The notes beneath the pieces are model-generated. The model was not told the DNA's origin, did not search any database, and saw only the letters and a program-made list of their open reading frames with translations. Below, piece after piece: positions 1 through 9,762 of a stretch of DNA of 64,000 bases (its first letter is position 1; every line of letters starts with the position of its first letter). Made by a program: the position numbers and the translations under genes. The DNA is from Clostridioides difficile CD160 (lineage in GTDB: Bacteria; Bacillota; Clostridia; Peptostreptococcales; Peptostreptococcaceae): assembly GCF_000449425.2 (NCBI RefSeq), contig NZ_AVHW01000047.1, positions 1 through 64,000 of the forward strand. The letters run 5' to 3'.

Positions 1-214
1 AAAATTTAAATTTTTAATTATAAAACTAAAAAACGTAAAAAAAGTTATAAAAATGTAGAAATACTACATAATAAAAAACTAGTTAAATGTTATTAAAATA
101 ACTTTATTAGAGCTTTATATTATATTATTATAGCAAATGGGAAAGAATAATCTACATTAAGTTAATTTGTTAATATATTATTAGGAAAATACACAAATTA
201 CCATACTATAAATA

Positions 215-223
215 TGATATAAT
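215..223 (+). promoter_or_regulatory. Candidate extended -10 promoter of ackA
   Basis: A TGaTATAAT extended -10 element (TATAAT at 218-223) lies about 180 bases before ackA in an otherwise gene-free AT-rich stretch (1-400). No good -35 box sits 17 bases upstream. A short palindrome (AAAAGTATATACTTTT, about 231-246) follows directly and could be a regulatory hairpin. I see nothing else in this leader. Confidence 0.4.
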
Positions 224-400
224 ATAAAAAAAAAGTATATACTTTTATATTAAAAGGTGATATATTATTTATGAAAATCGTTTAATGTATACAATAATAT
301 ATCTATGGCAAAATAATAAAAGATAGAGGTTTATTTAGACATTTATTACAAATCAAAAATTATTACATATTATTTATAAAAATCTAAGGAGGAAATAATA

Positions 401-1597
401 ATGAAAATATTAGTATTAAACTGTGGGAGTTCTTCATTAAAATATCAACTAATAGATATGACTAATGAAGAAGTTTTATGTATAGGATTAGTTGAGAGAA
501 TAGGAATAGAAGGTTCTATACTAAAACATGAAAAAGCAGGTAGAGATGATAAATACATTGTTGAACAACCAATGAAGGACCACAAAGATGCAATAGCATT
601 AGTTTTAGAAGCTGTTGCTCATCCAGAATTTGGTGCAGTTAAAGAAATGAAAGAAATAGATGCAGTAGGACATAGAGTTGTACATGCTGGAGAAAAATTT
701 GCTACTTCAGTAGTAATAACTCCAGAAGTAGAAGAAGCTTTAAAAGAATGTATAGATTTAGCTCCACTTCATAATCCAGCAAACATAATGGGAATAGATG
801 CTTGTAAAGCTATACTTCCAGACGTACCAATGGTAGGAGTATTTGATACTGCTTTCCATCAAACAATGCCTAAATCTTCATATTTATATGGTTTACCTCA
901 TGAGTTATATACTAAATATGGGGTAAGAAGATATGGATTCCACGGAACTTCTCATAATTATGTATCTCAAAAAGCAGCAGAGATATTAGGAAAAGATATA
1001 AAAGATTTAAAAATAGTAACTTGTCACTTAGGAAATGGAGCTTCTATAGCTGCTGTTGATGGTGGAAAATGTGTAGATACATCTATGGGATTCACTCCAT
1101 TAGAAGGATTAATAATGGGAACTAGATGTGGAGATATAGATCCAGCTATATTACCTTTCTTAATGAGAAAAGAAGGTTTAGATGCGGATGGATTAGATAA
1201 ATTAATGAATAAAGAATCTGGAGTATATGGAATGACTGGAATTTCTAGTGACTTCAGAGATATAGAAGATGCAGCTAAAAATGGAGATGAAAGAGCTCAA
1301 GCAACATTAGAAGCTTATGTTAAAAAAGTACAAAAATATATAGGTGCTTATGCAGCTGAGATGAATGGATTGGATGTCGTAGTATTTACTGCTGGTGTTG
1401 GCGAAAATGGAAAGGCTATAAGAGCAGATATAGCTTCTAATATGGAATTCTTAGGAATGAAGTTAGATAAAGAAGCTAATGATGTTAGAGGAAAAGAAAC
1501 AATAATATCTACTGCTGATTCTAAAGTAAAAATACTTTTAATACCAACTAATGAAGAATTAATGATAGCTAGAGATACATTAAGATTAGTAAAATAA
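401..1597 (+). CDS. ackA: Acetate kinase
   Basis: Acetate kinase catalyses the reversible phosphorylation of acetate by ATP in the cytoplasm; in fermenters it makes ATP from acetyl phosphate. The 398-residue length is typical. Family signatures are visible: the N-terminal phosphate-binding NCGSSSLKY with Asn7, the GHRVVHAG block with Arg92, the GFHGTSH motif, the HLGNGAS loop, and a C-terminal TNEE motif. The ATG follows a strong AAGGAGG site. The gene has its own leader and is followed about 35 bases later by a consensus promoter, so it is probably transcribed alone or as the end of an upstream unit outside the window. Confidence 0.97.
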   Translation: MKILVLNCGSSSLKYQLIDMTNEEVLCIGLVERIGIEGSILKHEKAGRDDKYIVEQPMKDHKDAIALVLEAVAHPEFGAVKEMKEIDAVGHRVVHAGEKFATSVVITPEVEEALKECIDLAPLHNPANIMGIDACKAILPDVPMVGVFDTAFHQTMPKSSYLYGLPHELYTKYGVRRYGFHGTSHNYVSQKAAEILGKDIKDLKIVTCHLGNGASIAAVDGGKCVDTSMGFTPLEGLIMGTRCGDIDPAILPFLMRKEGLDADGLDKLMNKESGVYGMTGISSDFRDIEDAAKNGDERAQATLEAYVKKVQKYIGAYAAEMNGLDVVVFTAGVGENGKAIRADIASNMEFLGMKLDKEANDVRGKETIISTADSKVKILLIPTNEELMIARDTLRLVK

Positions 1598-1631
1598 TTT
1601 AAGCAAACTGATGCCTATCAAGTAAAAATAC

Positions 1632-1660
1632 TTGACAAACAAATGCTAGATTTGTATAAT
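1632..1660 (+). promoter_or_regulatory. Consensus sigma-A promoter for yceD-rpmF
   Basis: TTGACA (1632-1637) and TATAAT (1655-1660) are separated by exactly 17 bases, a perfect vegetative promoter between ackA and the YceD gene. It predicts a start near 1667 and a very short leader. Confidence 0.85.
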
Positions 1661-1689
1661 AAATTTGGTGATATGTTGAGGTGAACTTA

Positions 1690-2214
1690 ATGAAAGTTAG
1701 CATAGAAAAAATAAATAGAAAAGAAACTGATAAAATAGACTTGAATTTTTGTGAAAAAATTGATACTATTAGTTATTGTGATGAGATTTACAAATTAGTA
1801 TCACCTGTAAATTTAAAAGGGAAAGTGTCAAAGACTAATAAAGGTTTATATCTAGATATAGATGTCAATTTTACAATTGTTGACAATTGTTCAAGATGTC
1901 TTAAAGAAGTAGAAATACCATTAGAGTATTCTATACAAGGCTTTTTAGTAAAAGAAGAAGATTATGATGAAGATGATTTTGAGGAATTTGATCCTTTTAT
2001 ATTCGATGGCGAAGAAATCGACCTTATTGATATAATAGAACAGACATTAGATTTTAATGTACCTCATAAGGTTCTTTGTAGTGAAAACTGTAAAGGTCTT
2101 TGTCAAGTATGCGGAGCAAACTTAAATGAAGTAGAATGTTCTTGCAGTGAAATTACAAACGATGAGGAATACATAGATCCTCGTTTTGCTAAATTAAAAG
2201 ATTTATTTAATTAA
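1690..2214 (+). CDS. YceD/DUF177 family protein
   Basis: This small acidic protein belongs to the DUF177 (YceD) family, almost always encoded just before rpmF and linked in other bacteria and plants to 23S rRNA accumulation. The C-terminal part has the usual cysteine-rich metal-type cluster (CSENCKGLCQVCG followed by CSC) after a long acidic stretch. An in-frame GTG at 1681 lies inside the ribosome site GAGGTG (1678-1683), so I choose the ATG at 1690, giving 174 residues. It forms a unit with rpmF, 24 bases downstream, under the consensus promoter at 1632. The exact biochemical role is not known. Confidence 0.85.
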   Translation: MKVSIEKINRKETDKIDLNFCEKIDTISYCDEIYKLVSPVNLKGKVSKTNKGLYLDIDVNFTIVDNCSRCLKEVEIPLEYSIQGFLVKEEDYDEDDFEEFDPFIFDGEEIDLIDIIEQTLDFNVPHKVLCSENCKGLCQVCGANLNEVECSCSEITNDEEYIDPRFAKLKDLFN

Positions 2215-2238
2215 ATTTTGACTAAGGAGGTGGCGTAA

Positions 2239-2415
2239 ATGGCAGTACCAAAGCGTAAAACGTCTAAATCAAACACAAAAATGAGAAGAGCAGCTAACTC
2301 AAAGATGGAAGCAACAGGATTTGTAAGTTGCCCACAATGTCATGAGCCAAAATTACCACATAGAGTGTGTCCAGACTGTGGATATTATAAAGGTAAAGAA
2401 GTTGTGTCTAAGTAA
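2239..2415 (+). CDS. rpmF: 50S ribosomal protein L32
   Basis: This 58-residue gene encodes ribosomal protein L32. The N-terminus [12 protein letters not shown] is the classical L32 start, and the C-terminal half carries a zinc-binding pattern CPQC...CPDC, so this is the C+ (zinc-containing) form. The start follows AAGGAGG with good spacing. It is the last gene of the yceD-rpmF unit and is closed by a strong terminator. Its position directly before the fapR-plsX lipid genes is a very common bacterial arrangement. Confidence 0.96.
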   Translation: MAVPKRKTSKSNTKMRRAANSKMEATGFVSCPQCHEPKLPHRVCPDCGYYKGKEVVSK

Positions 2416-2429
2416 TAGCTTCTAAAAAA

Positions 2430-2460
2430 ACATGTAGAGTATACTCTACATGTTTTTTTT
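2430..2460 (+). terminator. Terminator after rpmF
   Basis: A perfect 24-base palindrome (ACATGTAGAGTA and its complement, 2430-2453) is followed by a run of eight T residues. This is a textbook intrinsic terminator separating rpmF from the fapR operon. Confidence 0.92.
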
Positions 2461-2543
2461 GTACATATAAAAGGAAGATGATTTACTAGAGAAATAAGTG
2501 GATTTTATGCATATTAAAAAATATAAAAATAATAATATAAGTA

Positions 2544-2572
2544 TTGAAAATTTTTGTGTGTTACTATATACT
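2544..2572 (+). promoter_or_regulatory. Sigma-A promoter of the fapR-fab operon
   Basis: TTGAAA (2544-2549) and TATACT (2567-2572) are 17 bases apart. The predicted start point (about 2579) falls within the FapR operator that follows, which fits repression by blocking initiation. Confidence 0.8.
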
Positions 2573-2576
2573 ACTA

Positions 2577-2593
2577 TTAGTAGCTGGTACTAA
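2577..2593 (+). promoter_or_regulatory. FapR operator
   Basis: The 17-base sequence TTAGTAGCTGGTACTAA matches the known FapR box (TTAGTACCnGGTACTAA type) with one or two changes in the left half. It sits at the predicted transcription start of fapR itself. By analogy with Bacillus, FapR would repress the operon until malonyl-CoA releases it. Confidence 0.88.
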
Positions 2594-2619
2594 TTACAGC
2601 TATAAAATTTGGAGGGAAC

Positions 2620-3177
2620 ATGAAAAAGAAAAGTAAAGCCCAAAGACAAAAAGAGCTTATAGATATGCTAAAGACGGATCCTTTTTATACTGATGAAGAA
2701 TTATCAAGTCTGTTTGATGTAAGTATACAGACTATAAGATTAGATAGAATGAGTCTAAACATACCAGAGCTAAGAGAAAGAGTCAAATCAATAGCAGAAA
2801 CTCAGAGTTCAAAAGTAAAGACTTTAGGAGTAAAGGAAATTACAGGAGAAATCATTGATTTATCTGTAGGGCGATTAGGTATATCTATGTTAGAAGTTAC
2901 ACAAGACATGATTTATTCTAAGACTAATACTTTAAAAGATACGTATATATTTTCTCTAGCAGATTCATTGGCAATGGCTATAATAGATGCACCTAAAGTT
3001 ATTATGAGAGTTGCAAATGTAAAAAGTTTTAAGTTGATAGAACAACAAGACAGGCTTATAGCAAAAGCAGAAGTGTATAGAAATATAGATAAAAAGCATT
3101 ATGTAAAAGTTGTTATCAATAATAAAGCTCAAGAACAAATATTTAGAGGAAAGTTTATCTTTGAAGAATTAGATTAG
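2620..3177 (+). CDS. fapR: Fatty acid biosynthesis repressor FapR
   Basis: FapR represses fatty-acid and phospholipid genes and is released by malonyl-CoA. This 185-residue protein has an N-terminal helix-turn-helix of the DeoR-like kind (about residues 8-50, with the SIQTIRLDR recognition-helix motif), a linker, and a C-terminal hotdog-fold ligand domain (about 70-185). Length matches the family. The start follows GGAGGG. An operator of the expected sequence overlaps its own promoter, so it is autoregulated. plsX begins 10 bases after its stop, so it heads the lipid operon. Confidence 0.94.
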   Translation: MKKKSKAQRQKELIDMLKTDPFYTDEELSSLFDVSIQTIRLDRMSLNIPELRERVKSIAETQSSKVKTLGVKEITGEIIDLSVGRLGISMLEVTQDMIYSKTNTLKDTYIFSLADSLAMAIIDAPKVIMRVANVKSFKLIEQQDRLIAKAEVYRNIDKKHYVKVVINNKAQEQIFRGKFIFEELD

Positions 3178-3187
3178 GAGGGTAATC

Positions 3188-4210
3188 ATGAAGATAGTAA
3201 TTGATGGAATGGGTGGAGATAATGCACCTAAATCTAATGTAGAAGGCGCAGTAAATGCTATAAAAGAATATAACGTTGATTTAATAATCACAGGAGATAA
3301 AGATTTATTAGAAAAGGAATTTTCAAATTATGAATTTGATAGAAATAGGCTAGAGATAGTTCATACTACTGAGATTATAGAAAATGAAGATAAACCAGTA
3401 AAGGCTATAAGAAGTAAAAAAGATTCTTCTATGGTAGTAGCATTAAACCTTGTAAAAGAAGGAAAGGCAGATGCTATAATATCAGCTGGAAATACAGGAG
3501 CTTTACTTGCTGGTGGATTATTTGTTGTTGGTAGAATAAAAGGAATCGATAGACCTTGCTTATGCTCAGCAATACCGAATGTAAAGCGAGGAATGACACT
3601 TATAGCAGACTGTGGCGCAAATGCAGATTGTAAACCTAAAAATCTAGTTGAATTTTCAGCTATGAGTAATATCTATGCAAGAAAAGTTTTAGGTCTTGAA
3701 AATCCTAAAGTAGCATTAGCAAATGTTGGACTAGAGGAAGGCAAAGGTAATGATTTAGTTAAAAGGTCATATGAAGAAATTAAAAAATTAGATTTAAATT
3801 TTATAGGGAATGTAGAAGCTAGGGAAGTTATAAATGCATATACAGATATAATAATCTGTGATGGATTTACAGGTAATATATTACTTAAGTCTGCTGAAGG
3901 TGTAGCTCTTTCAGTTATGAGCCTTATAAAGGAAACTTTTATGGCTAGTACAAAGAGTAAAATAGGAGCATTACTTATAAAGGATGATTTAAGAAAATTA
4001 AAGAGTTTTATAGATTATTCTGAGTATGGGGGAGCTCCACTTTTAGGTCTAAATGGAGGCGTTATAAAAGCTCATGGAAGCTCTGATGCTAAAGCTATAA
4101 AGAATGCTATAAATCAAGGAATAAAATTTGCAAAAGGAAACGTTGTTGAAGATATCAGTCAATTTATAAGCAAATATAATGAAGAAAATAAAAATAACGA
4201 AGATGAATAA
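3188..4210 (+). CDS. plsX: Phosphate acyltransferase PlsX
   Basis: PlsX converts acyl-ACP to acyl phosphate, the first step of phosphatidic acid synthesis in most Gram-positive bacteria. The 340-residue length is right, and the N-terminal IDGMGGDNAP motif, the AGNTGALL block, the DCGANADCKP block and the CDGFTGNI motif are all characteristic. It is a peripheral membrane enzyme with no transmembrane segment here. It lies between fapR and fabH, the usual context, and translation starts after AGGAGGG. Confidence 0.97.
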   Translation: MKIVIDGMGGDNAPKSNVEGAVNAIKEYNVDLIITGDKDLLEKEFSNYEFDRNRLEIVHTTEIIENEDKPVKAIRSKKDSSMVVALNLVKEGKADAIISAGNTGALLAGGLFVVGRIKGIDRPCLCSAIPNVKRGMTLIADCGANADCKPKNLVEFSAMSNIYARKVLGLENPKVALANVGLEEGKGNDLVKRSYEEIKKLDLNFIGNVEAREVINAYTDIIICDGFTGNILLKSAEGVALSVMSLIKETFMASTKSKIGALLIKDDLRKLKSFIDYSEYGGAPLLGLNGGVIKAHGSSDAKAIKNAINQGIKFAKGNVVEDISQFISKYNEENKNNEDE

Positions 4211-4235
4211 ACTCGTTTTGGAGGTTTAATATATA

Positions 4236-5222
4236 ATGAATACAAAGGCTGGAATATTAGGAGTAGGAAGTTATCTACCTGAGAAATCATATGATAATTT
4301 TCACTTCGAGAAGATAATGAATACATCAGATGAGTGGATAAGTACTAGAACTGGTATTAAGGAAAGAAGATTTGCTAAAGAGTCTGAAGCAACTTCTGAC
4401 CTAGCATCTAAAGCTGCCTTAAAAGCTATAGAATGTGCAAAGTTAAATGTAGAGGATATAGAGTTGATTATATTAGCGACAATTACTCCTGATATGTCTT
4501 TGCCTTCAACTGCATGTATAGTACAAGATGCAATAGGAGCAGTGAATGCTACTGCATTTGATATATCAGCAGCTTGTTCTGGATTTGTATATGGAGTAAC
4601 TATTGCAAAGCAATTTGTGGAAACTGGTTGTTACAAAAATGTACTTGTAATAGGAGCAGAAACTTGTTCTAAGTTTTTAAATTACGATGATAGAACAACA
4701 GCAGTATTATTTGGAGATGGTGCTGGAGCAGCTGTTATTGGACCTGTAAGTGAAGGTGGAATACTATCTACTCATATGGGTTCTGATGGTAAAGGAAAAG
4801 ATTGTTTAAAAGTACCTGCTGGAGGTTCAAGACTTAAAGCAAGTAAAGAGACTGTAGAAGCTAATCTACATACAATAGAAATGGCAGGAAGTGATGTATT
4901 TAAATTTGCAGTTAGAAAGATGGCAGAAACTTCTTTAATAGCTCTTGAAAAAGCCAATTTAAATACAACTGACATAGACTATTTAATACCACATCAAGCT
5001 AATATAAGAATCATACAAGCGTCTTCTAAGAGATTAGAACTTGATATGAAAAAAGTTTATGTAAATATAAACAAGTATGGAAATATGTCTGCTGCATCTA
5101 TACCAGTTGCGTTAGATGAAGCTTATAGAGAAGGTAAAATTAAAAAAGGCGACAATGTAGTTTTAGTTGGCTTTGGTGGAGGTCTAACTTGGGGGGCTTC
5201 AGTTGTCAAGTGGACTTTATAG
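4236..5222 (+). CDS. fabH: 3-oxoacyl-ACP synthase III
   Basis: FabH (KAS III) condenses acetyl-CoA or a branched primer with malonyl-ACP to start fatty-acid synthesis. The catalytic cysteine is in AACSGF (Cys114); the histidine and asparagine of the triad lie in the PHQANIRI motif and the following NxxKYGNMSAAS region. The 328-residue length is standard and the C-terminal GFGGGLTWG motif is intact. A GGAGG site precedes the ATG. About 108 bases of spacer before fabK is the largest early gap in the operon. Confidence 0.97.
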   Translation: MNTKAGILGVGSYLPEKSYDNFHFEKIMNTSDEWISTRTGIKERRFAKESEATSDLASKAALKAIECAKLNVEDIELIILATITPDMSLPSTACIVQDAIGAVNATAFDISAACSGFVYGVTIAKQFVETGCYKNVLVIGAETCSKFLNYDDRTTAVLFGDGAGAAVIGPVSEGGILSTHMGSDGKGKDCLKVPAGGSRLKASKETVEANLHTIEMAGSDVFKFAVRKMAETSLIALEKANLNTTDIDYLIPHQANIRIIQASSKRLELDMKKVYVNINKYGNMSAASIPVALDEAYREGKIKKGDNVVLVGFGGGLTWGASVVKWTL

Positions 5223-5330
5223 TATAAAATATCCAAAATGCTTTAATTGACAAAATTAACTTTATATTAAGAGTAAGGTTGATTAATAATAAAAAGTTTA
5301 CTTTTATGATTTCAAGTGAAGGAGAATTGT

Positions 5331-6260
5331 ATGAATAAAATTTGCAAAATATTAAATATAAAATACCCAGTTATCCAAGGGGGAATGGCATGGGTAGCTA
5401 CTGCATCATTAGCAAGTGCTGTATCTAATGCAGGAGGGCTTGGAATAATAGCAGCAGGAAACGCACCAAAAGAAGCTATAAAAAAAGAAATTGTTGAGTG
5501 CAAAAAATTAACAGATAAACCTTTTGGAGTAAATGTAATGCTTATGTCACCATTTGTAGATGACATAATTGATTTAATTATAGAAGAAAAAATTCAGGTT
5601 ATCACTACTGGGGCAGGAAATCCTGCAAAGTATATGGATAGATTAAAAGAAGCTGGAACAAAGGTTATTCCTGTAGTACCTACAATAGCTTTAGCTCAAA
5701 GAATGGAAAAGCTAGGAGCTACAGCAGTAATAGCTGAAGGTACAGAAGGTGGAGGCCATATAGGAGAGCTTACTACTATGGTTTTGGTTCCACAAGTTGC
5801 TGATGTTGTCAACATACCTGTAATAGCTGCTGGAGGAATTGTAGATGGTAGAGGTATTGCTGCTTCTTTTGCATTAGGTGCTAGTGCAGTTCAAGTAGGA
5901 ACTAGATTTATCTGTAGTGAAGAGTGTTCTGTACATTCAAACTACAAAAACTTAGTAATAAAAGCAAAAGATAGAGATGCGATTGTTACAGGAAGAAGTA
6001 CAGGTCATCCAGTAAGAACATTAAAGAATAAATTATCGAAAGAATTTTTAAAGATGGAGCAAAATGGAGCTACTCCTGAAGAATTAGATAAAAAAGGTAC
6101 AGGTGCTTTAAGATTTGCAACAGTAGATGGAGATATAGAAAAAGGCTCATTTATGGCAGGTCAAAGTGCTGCTATGGTAAAAGAAATAACACCTTGTAAA
6201 GAAATTATAGAAACTATGGTAAATCAAGCAAAAGAGATTATGCCAGCAATAGAACTGTAA
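5331..6260 (+). CDS. fabK: Enoyl-ACP reductase II (FMN-dependent)
   Basis: FabK reduces enoyl-ACP in the last step of the elongation cycle using FMN and NAD(P)H; it is the triclosan-resistant alternative to FabI. The protein shows a TIM-barrel flavoenzyme of the nitronate monooxygenase/FabK type: PVIQGGMAWVA at the N-terminus, EGTEGGGHIGE, AAGGIVDGRG, and the ALGASAVQVGTRF phosphate-binding motif. An in-frame GTG at 5316 lies before the ribosome site GAAGGAG, so the ATG at 5331 is preferred (309 residues). There is no FabI in the operon. Confidence 0.95.
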   Translation: MNKICKILNIKYPVIQGGMAWVATASLASAVSNAGGLGIIAAGNAPKEAIKKEIVECKKLTDKPFGVNVMLMSPFVDDIIDLIIEEKIQVITTGAGNPAKYMDRLKEAGTKVIPVVPTIALAQRMEKLGATAVIAEGTEGGGHIGELTTMVLVPQVADVVNIPVIAAGGIVDGRGIAASFALGASAVQVGTRFICSEECSVHSNYKNLVIKAKDRDAIVTGRSTGHPVRTLKNKLSKEFLKMEQNGATPEELDKKGTGALRFATVDGDIEKGSFMAGQSAAMVKEITPCKEIIETMVNQAKEIMPAIEL

Positions 6261-6275
6261 ATCAGGAGGAGCAAG

Positions 6276-7226
6276 ATGGGAAAAGTTGCACTAGTATTTC
6301 CTGGTCAAGGAGCTCAATATGTAGGTATGGCCAAGGATTTATACGAAAATAATGATGTTGCTAAAAATGTAATAGATGAGGCTTGTGAAGCCTTAAAAAT
6401 GGACTTAAAAAAACTTATGTTTGAAGGCAATGAAGAAGAACTTTCTAAAACTGAAAATACTCAACCTGCTATGGTTACACATAGTGTAGCGGTATTAAAA
6501 GCAGTACAAGCTCAAATAGATTTAAAATATAGTGCATGTTTAGGTTTATCTTTAGGAGAGTATAGTGCATTAGTTGCAGCAGATGCAATTGATTTTAAAG
6601 ATGCTGTATGCTTAGTCAAAAAAAGAGGTAAATTTATGCAGGATACAGTTCCAACAGGTGTTGGAGCTATGGCAGCAATTTTAGGACTAGATAGAAGTAT
6701 ATTAGAAAATGTAGTTAAAGATATACAAGGAGGTATTGTAGAAGTAGCAAATTACAATTCTCCTGGTCAAATAGTTATATCTGGTGAAAATGAAAAGATA
6801 GAAGAGGCAATGGTAAGATGCAAAGAAGCAGGAGCAAAAAGAGCTGTTAAATTAAATGTAAGTGGACCTTTTCACTCATCAATGCTAAAAGAAGCAGGAG
6901 TAAAGTTAGGCAGTGAGTTGGAGAAAGTTAACATCACTAAACCTAAAATTGATGTAGTAGCAAATGTAAATGCAGATTACTATAAAAATGAAGGGAAAGA
7001 ACTACTTATAAAACAAGTAAGTTCATCTGTTCTTTGGGAAGATTCTATAGAGAGACTTTTAAACGATGGATATGATACTTTTATAGAAATGGGACCTGGA
7101 AAAACTTTAAAAGCATTTATCAAGAAGATAGCTTCTAACAAAAAAGCAAGTGTGAATATTTATAATATAGATGGTATAGATTCTCTTAATGAATTTGTAC
7201 AAAATTATAGAAATGGAGAGATATAA
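6276..7226 (+). CDS. fabD: Malonyl-CoA:ACP transacylase
   Basis: FabD loads malonyl groups from CoA onto acyl carrier protein. The nucleophile Ser92 is in the GLSLGEYSAL motif, the N-terminal FPGQGAQYVGM loop is typical, and the catalytic histidine is in GPFHSSML. Length is 316 residues. The start follows AGGAGGA. Its stop codon overlaps the fabG start by one base (TAATG), which suggests translational coupling. Confidence 0.97.
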   Translation: MGKVALVFPGQGAQYVGMAKDLYENNDVAKNVIDEACEALKMDLKKLMFEGNEEELSKTENTQPAMVTHSVAVLKAVQAQIDLKYSACLGLSLGEYSALVAADAIDFKDAVCLVKKRGKFMQDTVPTGVGAMAAILGLDRSILENVVKDIQGGIVEVANYNSPGQIVISGENEKIEEAMVRCKEAGAKRAVKLNVSGPFHSSMLKEAGVKLGSELEKVNITKPKIDVVANVNADYYKNEGKELLIKQVSSSVLWEDSIERLLNDGYDTFIEMGPGKTLKAFIKKIASNKKASVNIYNIDGIDSLNEFVQNYRNGEI

Positions 7227-7975
7227 TGATAAATCTTACAGGACAAGTAGCAGTTGTTACTGGTGGCTCTAGAGGCATAGGAAAAGAAATAGCAAAAAAA
7301 CTAGCATCTTTTGGGGCTGATGTAGTAATCAATTATACTTCTAAAGAAGATGAAGCACTAAAAACTAAAAATGAAATAGAAGGAATGGGTGTAAAATGTA
7401 CTTCTATAAAATGTGATGTGTCTAAATCTGATGAAGTAAATCAAATGATAGATTCTGTTGTAAAAGAATTTGGAAAAGTTGATATATTGGTTAATAATGC
7501 AGGTATAACTAAAGATGCTTTGCTTATGAGAATGAAAGAAGAAGATTTTGATAGAGTCATAGATATAAACTTAAAAGGTGTCTTTAATTGTACAAAAGCA
7601 GTTACTAAACCTATGATGAAAAAGAAGTATGGAAGAATAATTAATATGACTTCAGTAGTTGGAATTATGGGTAACCCAGGACAAACTAATTATTGTGCAT
7701 CAAAAGCTGGTGTAATTGGATTTACAAAAGCTTCTGCAAGAGAATTGGCATCAAGAAATATAAATATAAATGCAGTAGCACCTGGATTTATAGAAACAGA
7801 TATGACTAAAGTATTAAGTGATGATGTAAAAGAATCAACACTTGCAAATATACCAAAAAAATCTTATGGTAAACCAGAAGATGTAGCAAATGCTGTAGCA
7901 TTTTTAGTTAGTGACATGTCAAGTTATATAACAGGACAAGTGATAAATGTAGATGGCGGAATGGTAATGCAATAA
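7226..7975 (+). CDS. fabG: 3-oxoacyl-ACP reductase
   Basis: FabG is the NADPH-dependent reductase of 3-oxoacyl-ACP, a short-chain dehydrogenase of 249 residues. The cofactor loop TGGSRGIGKEI, the NNAGIT motif, the conserved serine (MTSVVG), and the YCASK active site with Tyr156 and Lys160 are all present, as is the C-terminal GQVINVDGGM. It overlaps fabD by one base. There is no obvious sign of divergence from the fab operon form. Confidence 0.97.
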   Translation: MINLTGQVAVVTGGSRGIGKEIAKKLASFGADVVINYTSKEDEALKTKNEIEGMGVKCTSIKCDVSKSDEVNQMIDSVVKEFGKVDILVNNAGITKDALLMRMKEEDFDRVIDINLKGVFNCTKAVTKPMMKKKYGRIINMTSVVGIMGNPGQTNYCASKAGVIGFTKASARELASRNININAVAPGFIETDMTKVLSDDVKESTLANIPKKSYGKPEDVANAVAFLVSDMSSYITGQVINVDGGMVMQ

Positions 7976-8038
7976 TAAAAAATAATAATTTAAAAAGTAG
8001 AGAAATCTATTAAAATAAAAAATCTTAGGAGGTACACA

Positions 8039-8263
8039 ATGTTTAATAAAGTTGTAGAAATAATAATAGAGCAATTAGGAGTAGAAGATAAAGAAATAAC
8101 TATGGAAACATCATTAATGAAAGATTTAGAAGCTGACTCATTAGATGCAGTAGAAATAATAATGGCACTTGAAGATGAATTTGGTATAGAAATACCAGAT
8201 ACAGAAGCAGAAAACTTCAAATCTATAGGAGATATAGTTAAGTATATAGAAGCTAATAAATAG
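8039..8263 (+). CDS. acpP: Acyl carrier protein
   Basis: This acidic 74-residue protein carries growing acyl chains on a phosphopantetheine arm. The attachment serine is Ser34 in the DSLDAVEI motif, which is the universal ACP signature. An AGGAGG site lies at the right distance before the ATG. It sits between fabG and fabF, the usual order. The gene has a 63-base AT-rich leader after fabG, but I see no convincing separate promoter. Confidence 0.97.
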   Translation: MFNKVVEIIIEQLGVEDKEITMETSLMKDLEADSLDAVEIIMALEDEFGIEIPDTEAENFKSIGDIVKYIEANK

Positions 8264-8291
8264 TCGAGCTTTAAAAAAGTGGAGGTATCCG

Positions 8292-9530
8292 ATGAATAAA
8301 AGAGTAGTAATAACAGGACTTGGATGTGTTACGCCGTTGGGAACGGGAAAAGATGAGTTCTGGAGCAATATAAAATCTGGAGTATCTGGTATAGATAAAA
8401 TAACTAATTTCGATGCTAGCACATATCAAACTCAGATAGCAGGAGAAGTTAAGAATTTTCACCCAGAAGAATATATAAGCAAAAAAGAACTGAAAAGATT
8501 AGACAAATTTGCTCAATTTGCAATAGTATCTGCAAAATTAGCAGTTGAAGATGCAAATCTTGATTTAGATAAAGTTAATAGAGAACGTGTTGGTGTTATA
8601 ATAGGTTCTGGAATAGGTGGAGTTGAAGCAATAGAAACTCAACATAAAATTCTTTTAGAAAAAGGAAACAAAAGAGTAAGCTCTCTTTTTGTACCTATGA
8701 TGATAGGTAATATGGCAGCTGGTCAAGTTTCAATATTTTTAGGAGCAAAAGGACCTAACACTAATGTATGTACAGCTTGTGCATCAGGGACTCATTCAAT
8801 AGGTGATGCTTTTAAGGTTATACAAAGAGGTGATGCAGATATTATGGTGGCAGGAGGTTCTGAAGCTGCTGTAACAGGTCTTGCATTTGCTGGATTCTGT
8901 AATATGAAAGCTATGTCGACTAGAAATGATGACCCTAAAACTGCATCACGACCATTTGATAAAGATAGAGATGGATTTGTAATGGGAGAAGGAGCAGGTA
9001 TTGTTATCCTAGAAGACTTGGAACATGCTTTAGCAAGAGGTGCTAAGATATATGCAGAAGTAGTTGGATATGGTTTAACTGCTGATGCATATCATATGAC
9101 AACTCCAGCTGAGAATGGAGAAGGAGCAGCTAGGTCTATGAATATGGCTTTGAAAGATGGAAATGTTCCATTAGAAGAAGTAGATTATATAAATGCTCAT
9201 GGAACTTCAACTTATTACAATGACTTGTACGAAACTATGGCTATAAAAACTGTATTTGGAGAAAAGGCATATGATTTATGTGTATCATCAACAAAATCTA
9301 TGACTGGACATTTATTAGGGGCATCAGGTGCTATAGAAGCTGTTGTTTGTGCTATGAGTATAGAGGATAGTTTTGTACCTCCAACTATAAATGTACAAGA
9401 AGTTGGTGAAGATTTGGATTTAGATTATGTTCCAAATAAAGGTAAAGAAAAAAATGTTAGATATGCACTATCAAATTCTTTAGGATTTGGTGGGCACAAT
9501 GCTACAATTGTACTAAAAAAATATGTATAA
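8292..9530 (+). CDS. fabF: 3-oxoacyl-ACP synthase II
   Basis: FabF (KAS II) elongates acyl-ACP chains and is the last gene of the operon. The nucleophile Cys163 is in TACASGTHS; the two active-site histidines are in the [11 protein letters not shown] and GHLLGASG motifs; GFGGHN closes the protein. Length is 412 residues, as expected. A GGAGG site lies before the ATG. fabZ and the acetyl-CoA carboxylase genes, often joined to this operon in other Firmicutes, are absent from this window. Confidence 0.97.
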   Translation: MNKRVVITGLGCVTPLGTGKDEFWSNIKSGVSGIDKITNFDASTYQTQIAGEVKNFHPEEYISKKELKRLDKFAQFAIVSAKLAVEDANLDLDKVNRERVGVIIGSGIGGVEAIETQHKILLEKGNKRVSSLFVPMMIGNMAAGQVSIFLGAKGPNTNVCTACASGTHSIGDAFKVIQRGDADIMVAGGSEAAVTGLAFAGFCNMKAMSTRNDDPKTASRPFDKDRDGFVMGEGAGIVILEDLEHALARGAKIYAEVVGYGLTADAYHMTTPAENGEGAARSMNMALKDGNVPLEEVDYINAHGTSTYYNDLYETMAIKTVFGEKAYDLCVSSTKSMTGHLLGASGAIEAVVCAMSIEDSFVPPTINVQEVGEDLDLDYVPNKGKEKNVRYALSNSLGFGGHNATIVLKKYV

Positions 9531-9611
9531 ATAAATCATAAATATTAAATTTGAAATTAAAAAACAAGTACTTGTTTTAACTTTTAAATTTACATTGACT
9601 TAAATTCAAAG

Positions 9612-9639
9612 TCCCCTAAATTATTTTAGGGGATTTTTT
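9612..9639 (+). terminator. Terminator of the fab operon
   Basis: TCCCCTAAA and TTTAGGGGA (9612-9633) form a nine-base stem with a short loop followed by TTTTTT. A second, weaker palindrome (AAAACAAGTACTTGTTTT, 9561-9578) lies just before it. Together they close the operon. Confidence 0.92.
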
Positions 9640-9762
9640 ATTAAGATTTAATTCTAGCATATGTTGTAAATCATTTTGATATATTGTATTATTAAGTATT
9701 AAGAGGTTATTTATATATATGCGAGTTTTCATTCTACAATATACAGAAGGAGGACTAAAATT

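Noticed and set aside
5247-5275. TTGACA in the fabH-fabK gap as an internal promoter
   Set aside because: There is no acceptable -10 box at 15-19 bases from it.
5312-5566. Antisense reading frame over fabK
   Set aside because: It is a shadow of the fabK coding frame, without start signals.
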